From AC2028 sp002373595 (GTDB taxonomy: Bacteria > Bacillota > Clostridia > Lachnospirales > Lachnospiraceae), in assembly GCA_946616365.1 (NCBI GenBank), contig CAMOIX010000039.1, positions 1 to 23,472 on the forward strand: 23,472 nt of DNA, read 5' to 3'. The notes under the pieces are model-generated. The model ran no database searches and was not told where the DNA came from. It saw only the letters and a list, made by a program, of their open reading frames with translations. Position 1 is the stretch's first letter, and every line of letters starts with the position of its first letter. Shown one piece after another: positions 1 through 5,860 of this stretch. The translations under genes and the position numbers were made by a program.

Positions 1-7
1 AGAACGG

Positions 8-45
8 ACAGAGCTGATACTTATGTATCGGCTCTGTTTGTTTTT
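8..45 (+). terminator. Intrinsic terminator of an upstream gene
   Basis: A 13-bp stem (8-20 with 25-37, one G-T wobble) closes a TTAT loop and is followed on the + strand by a T-rich run to 45. The reverse strand has no T-run after the stem, so it most likely ends a + strand gene lying before the window. Confidence 0.8.
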
Positions 46-62
46 ATGTTATAATTTTTTCG

Positions 63-241
63 GTTGATCCTGCATATCAGGAATTAAGCCAGCAAGATGC
101 TCGCACTCATGTCACTTGTCGTTTCCGCGCTTTCCGCATATTTCATCGTCAACTTAAATCAGACCTTTACCGGTGATGCCGGATATGCCAGGGTATATAC
201 CGAGCTTGAAAAGGAACTCTCCGATCCTCCGCAGTTTAGGA
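63..241 (+). pseudogene. Possible decayed coding fragment
   Basis: I do not recognise this stretch. From 97 an open frame encodes a hydrophobic segment (LALMSLVVSALSAYFIV) and then a polar stretch ending near DPPQFR, with codon choice like the neighbours. A second frame just upstream (63 onward, VDPAYQELSQQDA) looks protein-like too, as if one frameshift separates them. There is no convincing ribosome binding site, and after 241 the frame runs antisense to the glycoside hydrolase. It may be the remnant of a small membrane protein gene, or chance. A TATAAT box at 50-55 lacks a matching -35 box. Otherwise the 61-241 gap holds nothing I can name. Confidence 0.22.
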
Positions 242-1282
242 TCAGTTTTTCTTCCAACGCGTGGCAATCATTTTTTCTGCATCTTTGCCATATACTTCGT
301 AATCACATATGCTGCGTCTTTCTTCTTCTGTTCCGAGTGCGGAAGTCCATGACCATATCACATGGCCGAGGAGCCACTCTCGTTTAGCACCTTCGCGAAG
401 CATTTCATCGAACCATTCCGATTGACACTTCATATCAATCTGACCGCGAAGTGACCAGTCGTTTGGAAGCTTGTTGCAGCCTGCTCCGGACATGCATCCG
501 CATTCAGAAAAGAAGAAAGGTTTGTCATATTTCAGAGAGACTCTTTCAATGCGGTCCAGTTCCTGAGCCCACATTCCGGAAGGGTAGTAGCCGCTCGAAG
601 ATATCAGATCCAGACAGTCCCACCATTCTACATGATGCTCCTGATATTTGTCACAGTTGTAAGTGACGAGTCCGTTATAAACTTTGCGGACTTCTTTTAT
701 CAGATCTCTCCACTCATTTTCGCGTCTGTCACTCATTACCATCTCACATCCGGTAATAAAAAGCTCCGCACCGATCTTTTCCGCAAGCGAAGCGTAATAG
801 ACCTGGAACGCGGTATATGATTTAAACCAATTACTCCATTTTGGTTCGCAGGGGACATCTTCGTCAAAGAAATTTATAAATGCTCTCCATGTTCCGTCCA
901 TACAGTTGACGGTAGGCTTTATCGCAACGCGCATTCCCAGAGAATGGGCATAAGCAGCTGCGCTTACCAGTTCAACGTCAGTGGCATAGAAATCAAGAGG
1001 ATCCCTGTCGGAAAGCCGCATATTTCTTATCTTGTCTGCGGCACCTTCGCCGAATGCACCTTCCTTTTTCATATCCGCTGCATTCGCGAACCAGAATATA
1101 CTCTCACTGTGCGCAGTCAGCTGCAGACCGAGCGGGACGAAAGTGACCAGATCCGCACCGGTTCTTTCTCTCATGAGACGAAGGCTCTCCTTAGCATCAT
1201 CGCTCCAAAGCCTTCCTTTTGAAGCAAAAGGCTCAAATGTAAATCCGTGAATATCGAAGTATTTTCTATCGGTATTGTTCAT
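242..1282 (-). CDS. GH113-like glycoside hydrolase (TIM barrel)
   Basis: A 346-residue soluble protein with no signal peptide, so probably cytoplasmic. It resembles family 113-type (clan GH-A) TIM-barrel hydrolases. The probable acid/base Glu180 lies in ITGCEMV at the end of a strand, and the probable nucleophile Glu260 in FFFSECGCMS; a late WSW motif would line the sugar site. Characterised GH113 members act on beta-mannans, so trimming of imported mannooligosaccharides is plausible, but the substrate is inferred. The ATG at 1282 is chosen over an upstream in-frame ATG at 1405 because AAAGGAAAG sits just before it and a good promoter (1305-1333) lies inside the longer version. It stands alone, divergent from the CheX-like gene, with no sugar transporter beside it. 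Several Cys residues (GCGCMSGAGC region) cluster near the nucleophile. Confidence 0.72.
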   Translation of the reverse strand: MNNTDRKYFDIHGFTFEPFASKGRLWSDDAKESLRLMRERTGADLVTFVPLGLQLTAHSESIFWFANAADMKKEGAFGEGAADKIRNMRLSDRDPLDFYATDVELVSAAAYAHSLGMRVAIKPTVNCMDGTWRAFINFFDEDVPCEPKWSNWFKSYTAFQVYYASLAEKIGAELFITGCEMVMSDRRENEWRDLIKEVRKVYNGLVTYNCDKYQEHHVEWWDCLDLISSSGYYPSGMWAQELDRIERVSLKYDKPFFFSECGCMSGAGCNKLPNDWSLRGQIDMKCQSEWFDEMLREGAKREWLLGHVIWSWTSALGTEEERRSICDYEVYGKDAEKMIATRWKKN

Positions 1283-1304
1283 GACAGTCTTTCCTTTCGC
1301 GAAA

Positions 1305-1333
1305 ATTATAAGGGGGCACCGACATGAAAGCAA
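1305..1333 (-). promoter_or_regulatory. Promoter of the glycoside hydrolase gene
   Basis: On the minus strand TTGCTT (1328-1333) is followed after 17 bases by TATAAT (1305-1310). Transcription would start near 1298, leaving a leader of about 16 bases that holds only the ribosome binding site. This fixes the start of the hydrolase at 1282. Confidence 0.65.
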
Positions 1334-1398
1334 CTGTTTTTTGATGATTTTCCGGTCATTTTTTGCTGTGCCGGGGACCATATAACCCCTACGGAATA

Positions 1399-1428
1399 TT
1401 GCCATTTAAGACGTCACTATGCTATACT
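1399..1428 (+). promoter_or_regulatory. Promoter of the CheX-like/CheY operon
   Basis: TTGCCA (1399-1404) and TATACT (1423-1428) are separated by 18 bases, followed about 38 bases later by GAGGT and the ATG at 1473. It is divergent from the hydrolase promoter. Confidence 0.55.
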
Positions 1429-1472
1429 TAACACAACTGTGAACTGCACATCTTTCGGAATGAGGTTAATGT

Positions 1473-2345
1473 ATGGTTGAGCAGATTATCGGAAAGTACA
1501 TGGTTGAATCGGGAAAACTCTCACAGGAGCAGCTGACTCTTGTTCTTGAGAAACAGGACTCGACTCGTATAAAACTTGGATTTCTTGCAGTTGAAGCCGG
1601 GTTCATGACGACAGAACAGACCAACGAAGTTAACGATCTGCAGGCTGCTATGGATAAGCGTTTCGGAGACCTTGCTATCGAGAAAGGATATCTCACGGAG
1701 GAGCAGGTTGACGAGCTTCTTGCCAAGCAGGGTAATCCGTATCTCTCCTTTACACAGACACTTCTGGATAACGGACTTATCCAGATGGATGAGATAGATG
1801 CTTTGGTTTCAGAATTCCAGAAGGCCAGAGGCTTAAGCGACGAGCAGCTGGAGAGCCTCAAGAAAGATGATGTAGACGCTATCATTCCGATGTTTATGCC
1901 CGCAGAGGGTATGAAATATCTTCAGCTTGTCGGTACTGTCGTCAGAACACTTATCAGATTTGTAGACAGACATGCATATATCGGATCTGCATCCATGGAG
2001 AGCGAATTCCCCGAAAAGGATCAGGTCAATCAGAGCCTTATCTGGGAAGAGGGACTCGTGGATTCTTTCTCCGAGAAGAGCGGTGGACTCCTCAAGCTTT
2101 GCAAAGCTTTTGCTCATGAGGATTTCCCCCGGATCGATGAGGACTCGCTTGATGCTGCGGGAGAGCTTCTTAACTGTGCGAACGGACTGTATGTATCGGC
2201 TCTTAGCAGACAGGGAGAATTCCTTGAGATCATCCCTCCGAATTACGGAAAGTGTGAGAGTGAGATAGTTGAAGGATCCATATGCAAGGTTCCTATCTTT
2301 ATCGGAAACGGTGAATTGTCCTACTGTGTGGCGGAAGTCAGATAA
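1473..2345 (+). CDS. CheX-like phosphatase with N-terminal helical repeats
   Basis: A 290-residue cytoplasmic protein. The C-terminal part (about 145-290) looks like a CheC/CheX-type CheY-P phosphatase domain. Its signature is Glu231, Asn234 and Gly238 in ELLNCANG, the residues that insert into the CheY active site in that family. The N-terminal 130 residues contain three related segments of the form G-x-L-(S/T)-x-E-Q with a following Q (near 14-20, 43-49 and 72-78), reminiscent of the MshEN/type II secretion ATPase N-domain repeats, some of which bind cyclic-di-GMP; here that is only a resemblance. The next gene encodes a CheY-like receiver 12 bases downstream, its likely partner. GAGGT six bases before the ATG supports this start. 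Confidence 0.72.
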   Translation: MVEQIIGKYMVESGKLSQEQLTLVLEKQDSTRIKLGFLAVEAGFMTTEQTNEVNDLQAAMDKRFGDLAIEKGYLTEEQVDELLAKQGNPYLSFTQTLLDNGLIQMDEIDALVSEFQKARGLSDEQLESLKKDDVDAIIPMFMPAEGMKYLQLVGTVVRTLIRFVDRHAYIGSASMESEFPEKDQVNQSLIWEEGLVDSFSEKSGGLLKLCKAFAHEDFPRIDEDSLDAAGELLNCANGLYVSALSRQGEFLEIIPPNYGKCESEIVEGSICKVPIFIGNGELSYCVAEVR

Positions 2346-2357
2346 AGGAGTTTGGAA

Positions 2358-2732
2358 GTGAGTAAAGCAAAGGTACTTATCTGTGATGATTCGAGAACTT
2401 CAAGAAAGCTTCTTACCGGGATCCTTGAAGCAGGCGGATACGAAGTAATAGGAGAGGCTGTGAACGGTGAAGAGGGATGGCTTAAATATCGTGAGCTTAA
2501 GCCGGATCTTGTCACTATGGATATCACGATGCCCAAGATGGATGGCGTCGAGGCTCTCAGTCTTATCATGAGAGAGGATAAGAACGCCAAAGTCGTTATG
2601 ATATCCGCTTCCGGTCAGAGAGAGAAGATGGTGGAAGCGCTTAAACGCGGAGCTTCGGATTTTGTGACAAAGCCCTTTGAGAAGGATAAAGTCCTGACTA
2701 CTTTGGACGATGTGATAAAAGCAGGAGAGTAA
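2358..2732 (+). CDS. CheY-like single-domain response regulator
   Basis: A 124-residue receiver domain with no output domain. It has the acidic pair Asp10-Asp11, phospho-acceptor Asp55 in TMDITMPKMDG, switch Ser83 and the conserved Lys105 in VTKPF. The start is taken as GTG at 2358 because AAAGGAG (2344-2350) lies seven bases before it; an in-frame TTG at 2352 is only one base from that site. It is translated right after the CheX-like gene, so a CheX/CheY pair that switches off each other's signal is likely. Target (motor or other effector) cannot be told from the window. A strong terminator follows. Confidence 0.88.
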   Translation: MSKAKVLICDDSRTSRKLLTGILEAGGYEVIGEAVNGEEGWLKYRELKPDLVTMDITMPKMDGVEALSLIMREDKNAKVVMISASGQREKMVEALKRGASDFVTKPFEKDKVLTTLDDVIKAGE

Positions 2733-2762
2733 ACAAATTTACGATAATATATGGACAAATTA

Positions 2763-2793
2763 ACGCGCCGGCGAGATGCCGGGCGCGTTTTTA
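2763..2793 (+). terminator. Terminator of the CheX/CheY operon
   Basis: A GC-rich stem, ACGCGCCGGC against GCCGGGCGCGT with one bulged base and a GAGAT loop, is followed by a run of T. Confidence 0.9.
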
Positions 2794-2842
2794 CTTGTAA
2801 ACAGGCGCTTTTTCGCTGATATAAATTTTTTTAAATTTTCTG

Positions 2843-2870
2843 TTGACAAAAGAAATATTTAGTGTAAAAT
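2843..2870 (+). promoter_or_regulatory. Promoter of metQNI
   Basis: A consensus TTGACA (2843-2848) and TAAAAT (2865-2870) with a 16-base spacer. Predicted start near 2877 leaves a leader of about 47 bases, too short for an S-box (SAM) riboswitch, which often controls met transporters in Firmicutes. Confidence 0.75.
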
Positions 2871-2881
2871 ACTTCTCATAA

Positions 2882-2901
2882 CTAACCTATCGGGTTGGTA
2901 G
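2882..2901 (+). promoter_or_regulatory. Inverted repeat in the metQ leader, possible operator
   Basis: CTAACC (2882-2887) faces GGTT (2893-2896) and TAG (2899-2901), so a small hairpin or dyad lies just after the predicted transcription start and before the AAGGGAGG ribosome binding site. It could be a repressor site; the regulator is unknown. No T-run follows, so it is not an attenuator. Confidence 0.35.
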
Positions 2902-2923
2902 GAAAAAAGGGAGGTAACTTATT

Positions 2924-3781
2924 ATGAAAAACAGACTTGTAAAGGCATTATCAACGATCGTAGCTGCTGCGGCACTTACCGCTTCACTTGCAGGCTGCGG
3001 TAGTTCCAAGGGAGTGACCATTGCGATCCCCAATGATACGACGAATGAGGCAAGAGCACTTCTTCTTCTCGAGGATCTCGGTTATATCACACTTAAGGAC
3101 GGAGCAGGCATCACCGCTACCCCTTCAGATATTGAGTCCAATCCCAAGAACATTTCCTTCAAAGAGGTTGAGGCTGCACAGATCCCCGGTGTTCTTCCTG
3201 ATGTAGATTATGCTATAATAAATTCTAATTACGCTATAGGAGCAGGACTTAATCCCACCAAGGATTCACTTGGTATCGAAGGATCGGCATCCGCATACGG
3301 CAACATCCTTACCGTTAAAGAGGGAAATGAGGATCAGCCCATCATCAAGGCTCTCATTGCAGCTCTTGAGAGCAAGCAGGTAGCTGATTACATCACCACA
3401 AAGTATGACGGAGCGGTTGTTTCTGTAGTAGATAACCCGACCGACGGATATGATTCTTCGATCGATTATGCTGCACTTGCAGGACAGACTGTTTCCGTAG
3501 CTGCATCACCCACACCTCACGCTGAGATCCTTGAGGAGGTAGTTGCAGACATCCTCGCAGCTAAGGATATCACATTAAAGGTTGTCGAGTATGATGACTA
3601 TGTACAGCCCAACCTTGTAGTAGAGAGCGGAGAGCTCGATGCAAATTACTTCCAGCATGTTCCTTACCTCAACGATTTCAATGCAGAGAACGGAACTCAC
3701 CTCGTATCCGTATCCGTAGTACATGTTGAGCCTATGGGCTTCTACGGCGGCAAGCAGAAGGACACAAGCGCACTTAAGTAA
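2924..3781 (+). CDS. metQ: MetQ/NlpA-type methionine-binding lipoprotein, circularly permuted
   Basis: A 285-residue lipoprotein: signal peptide and lipobox LAGC with lipidated Cys25. It should bind methionine outside the membrane and hand it to MetN/MetI encoded next. All MetQ family blocks are present but in swapped order. The half that normally comes second stands first: IPND (35-38), LLLL (46-49), NPKN (73-76), NSNYAIGAGLNP (100-111), KYDGAV (160-165). A linker of about 20 residues follows. Then comes the half that normally comes first: SPTPHAEIL (195-203), DYVQPN (225-230), DANYFQHVPYL (239-249), VEPMGFY (268-274). In the E. coli and B. subtilis proteins as I recall them, PHAEIL-like through GIYS precedes IPND. 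The single frame and intact signal peptide argue for a working gene. AAGGGAGG precedes the ATG. The family assignment is secure; the binding function is inferred. Confidence 0.9.
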   Translation: MKNRLVKALSTIVAAAALTASLAGCGSSKGVTIAIPNDTTNEARALLLLEDLGYITLKDGAGITATPSDIESNPKNISFKEVEAAQIPGVLPDVDYAIINSNYAIGAGLNPTKDSLGIEGSASAYGNILTVKEGNEDQPIIKALIAALESKQVADYITTKYDGAVVSVVDNPTDGYDSSIDYAALAGQTVSVAASPTPHAEILEEVVADILAAKDITLKVVEYDDYVQPNLVVESGELDANYFQHVPYLNDFNAENGTHLVSVSVVHVEPMGFYGGKQKDTSALK

Positions 3782-3791
3782 AAGGACAACA

Positions 3792-4802
3792 ATGATTGAG
3801 ATCAAAAATCTTACAAAAACATTTCACACAGAGGGAGGAGATGTCACTGCTTTAAGTGACATCTCCCTTTCCATTGAAGACGGGGATATCTATGGCATCA
3901 TAGGTATGAGCGGAGCGGGCAAGAGCACCATGGTAAGGTGTATCAACGCTCTCGAGAAGCCGGACAAGGGGAGCGTCATCATTGACGGCGTGGATCTGAC
4001 ATCACTTTCCGGCAAAAAGCTTCGCGATATCAGACGCGAAGTAACGATGATATTCCAGCATTTCAACCTGCTGATGCAGAGAAATTGTCTCAGGAATATC
4101 ATGTTTCCGCTGGAACTTGCGGGAGTTGACAAGCAGACCGCCAAGAAGAGAGCTTTAGAGCTCCTTGAGACGGTAGGACTCTCCGACAAGGCATATGCAT
4201 TCCCGGCTCAGCTGTCGGGAGGCCAGCAGCAGAGGATAGCTATAGCGAGAGCGCTTGCGACGGAGCCTAAGGTACTGCTCTGTGACGAAGCAACGAGTGC
4301 GCTCGATCCGACCACGACGCATTCGATCCTCAATCTGATAAGAGATATCAATGAGAGGATGGGAATCACGGTCATAGTCATCACTCATCAGATGCAGGTT
4401 GTGGAGAGCATATGCAAACATGTGGCGATACTTGACGGTGGTAAAGTCGTTGAAAGTGGTGAAGTCTCGAGCATATTTGCTCATCCTTCTACCGATGCGG
4501 CAAGGCGCCTTATGTTCCCCGAGCAGAATAATGAGGAACTGCCTTTTGCAGAAGATCAGAGAGTCCTGAGAGTCGTATTTAACGGAGATGCAGCCGCAAA
4601 GGTTCCTCTTGTGGCCATGATGGCTGCGGATACCGGGATACTCGCCAGCATACTCTATGCATCTACCAGGAGCATAGGCGAGGCGGCATACGGAACGATG
4701 CTTCTGGGTGTGGAGAATAAAGACGAGACCGTGGCAGGAGCTATCAGCTATATCTGTGAAAAATCGGGAATCGTGGCGGAGGATGTGACATATCATGTAT
4801 AG
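3792..4802 (+). CDS. metN: MetN methionine import ATP-binding protein
   Basis: A 336-residue ABC ATPase. Walker A GMSGAGKST at 38-46, signature LSGGQ at 141-145, Walker B LLCDE with Asp165/Glu166, and the switch histidine at 199. The last 80 residues or so form the NIL domain typical of MetN, which senses methionine and inhibits transport in the E. coli homologue. It powers the importer with MetI and the lipoprotein MetQ. The ATG at 3792 is chosen because AAAGGA lies five bases upstream; the frame extends further upstream only within metQ. It begins 10 bases after metQ and overlaps metI by 8 bases. Confidence 0.95.
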   Translation: MIEIKNLTKTFHTEGGDVTALSDISLSIEDGDIYGIIGMSGAGKSTMVRCINALEKPDKGSVIIDGVDLTSLSGKKLRDIRREVTMIFQHFNLLMQRNCLRNIMFPLELAGVDKQTAKKRALELLETVGLSDKAYAFPAQLSGGQQQRIAIARALATEPKVLLCDEATSALDPTTTHSILNLIRDINERMGITVIVITHQMQVVESICKHVAILDGGKVVESGEVSSIFAHPSTDAARRLMFPEQNNEELPFAEDQRVLRVVFNGDAAAKVPLVAMMAADTGILASILYASTRSIGEAAYGTMLLGVENKDETVAGAISYICEKSGIVAEDVTYHV

Positions 4803-5493
4803 TTTTGACGGTGAAAAGATAGATAAAGCGCTGGAAATATTACGAGAACAGTTCCTTTTCTCTGTTTGGGAGACATTCTATGTAACTGTTCTGGCGACAC
4901 TTTTTGCATTTATCATAGGTCTTCCGATAGGAATACTCCTCGTGACCGGACGAAAGGGCGGTATCAGACCGCTTCCGGGATGGCTCATGCAGGCACTGAA
5001 TGTGATAGTTAATCTATTAAGGAGTGTACCCTTCCTGATCCTTATGATCACGGTAATCCCCCTTACGAGATTGATAATCGGAACTTCGGTCGGAACAGTC
5101 GCTTCGATCGTGCCCCTTGTCATTGCGGCATTTCCCTTTGTCGCAAGGCTGATAGAAGGATCACTTCGTGAGGTCGATCCCAATATCATAGAGATGGCTC
5201 AGAGCGCGGGAGCAAGCCCGGCCCAGATAGTTTTCAGGGTGATGATACCTGAGAGTGTACCTTCTCTTATATCGAATTTTACGATCGCGATCACAACGAT
5301 CCTCGGATATACCGCGATGAGTGCGGCCATCGGAGGAGGCGGACTTGGTAAGATAGCGATCAATTACGGATATTACAGATATAATTATCCGATCATGCTG
5401 CTCGCAGTGGCCGCGTTGATCGTGATGGTGCAGATATTCCAGACGATAGGCACGAAACTTGCCGCGGTAAGCGATAAGAGATTAAAAGGATAG
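4795..5493 (+). CDS. metI: MetI methionine importer permease
   Basis: A 232-residue inner membrane permease with about five hydrophobic segments. The EAA-type coupling loop, EMAQSAGASPAQIVFRVMIP (133-152), docks on MetN. A few residues longer than typical MetI at the N-terminus. Its start overlaps the end of metN, a sign of translational coupling. No clear + strand terminator with a T-run follows; the hairpin repeat units at 5508-5660 may partly serve that end. Confidence 0.94.
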   Translation: MYSFDGEKIDKALEILREQFLFSVWETFYVTVLATLFAFIIGLPIGILLVTGRKGGIRPLPGWLMQALNVIVNLLRSVPFLILMITVIPLTRLIIGTSVGTVASIVPLVIAAFPFVARLIEGSLREVDPNIIEMAQSAGASPAQIVFRVMIPESVPSLISNFTIAITTILGYTAMSAAIGGGGLGKIAINYGYYRYNYPIMLLAVAALIVMVQIFQTIGTKLAAVSDKRLKG

Positions 5494-5507
5494 AAAAATA
5501 AGCGCAA

Positions 5508-5583
5508 GCGCACGTAACAAAAGAACCCGTAATGCTCGGAGCAGAGGCTCCTTCGCAAGCGGAACTGGAAAGGCACTGTGCGC
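5508..5583 (-). repeat. Degenerate tRNA-tail hairpin unit (distal, tRNA-Arg locus)
   Basis: A 76-base unit bounded by GCGCAC (5508-5513) and GTGCGC (5578-5583). Its core, CTCGGAGCAGAGGCTCCTTCG, is identical over 21 bases to that of the next unit apart from flanks, but the outer arms no longer pair well. It is separated from the next unit by only TG. Seen only behind tRNA genes in this window. Confidence 0.7.
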
Positions 5584-5585
5584 TG

Positions 5586-5653
5586 GCGCACGAAATGAAA
5601 AAGCCCGTAATCACTCGGAGCAGAGGCTCCTTCGTGAACGGGCTTTAACATTT

Positions 5654-5660
<7 letters not shown>
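5586..5660 (-). repeat. 75-bp palindrome: tRNA-Arg terminator fused to tRNA tail
   Basis: Outer arms GCGCACGAAATG (5586-5597) and CATTTCGTGCGC (5649-5660) are exact complements. Inside lie AAAGCCCGT/ACGGGCTTT and a GGAGC/GCTCC inner stem. On the minus strand the inner part, ending in CTTTTT, is the intrinsic terminator of tRNA-Arg. The outer right arm is the last six acceptor bases, discriminator and trailer of the tRNA itself. So the hairpin could extend into the tRNA 3' end if transcription continued past the T-run. Confidence 0.85.
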
Positions 5661-5727
<67 letters not shown>

Positions 5728-5730
5728 ATC

Positions 5731-5748
5731 GTGGCGGTCATGCGCCAC
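5731..5748 (-). other. Hairpin in the 5' leader of pre-tRNA-Arg
   Basis: GTGGCG (5731-5736) and CGCCAC (5743-5748) form a perfect 6-bp stem with a 6-base loop. It lies between the predicted start of transcription and the mature 5' end, 3 bases from the tRNA, where RNase P must cut. Confidence 0.5.
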
Positions 5749-5756
5749 AGACAATT

Positions 5757-5785
5757 ATTATATGTAACGAATGGCAAAATGTCAA
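5757..5785 (-). promoter_or_regulatory. Consensus promoter of tRNA-Arg
   Basis: Minus strand TTGACA (5780-5785) and TATAAT (5757-5762) with the ideal 17-base spacer, both perfect matches, as expected for a highly expressed tRNA. Confidence 0.88.
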
Positions 5786-5807
5786 CATTATAATTTTTTT
5801 ATATTTA

Positions 5808-5836
5808 TTGATTTTATGGGCTTTGATTGCTAAAAT
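5808..5836 (+). promoter_or_regulatory. Promoter of the HD-GYP operon
   Basis: TTGATT (5808-5813) and TAAAAT (5831-5836), 17-base spacer, just before GAAAGG and the ATG at 5861. Divergent from the tRNA-Arg promoter. Confidence 0.6.
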
Positions 5837-5860
5837 TAAACCTATGAAAGGTTTGTTTCT

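Noticed and set aside
3723..3791. Longer MetN from an ATG inside metQ
   Set aside because: Family N-terminus and ribosome binding site fit the ATG at 3792.
4155..4796. A 213-residue - strand open frame opposite metN
   Set aside because: Shadow of the ABC ATPase; composition is unlike a real protein.
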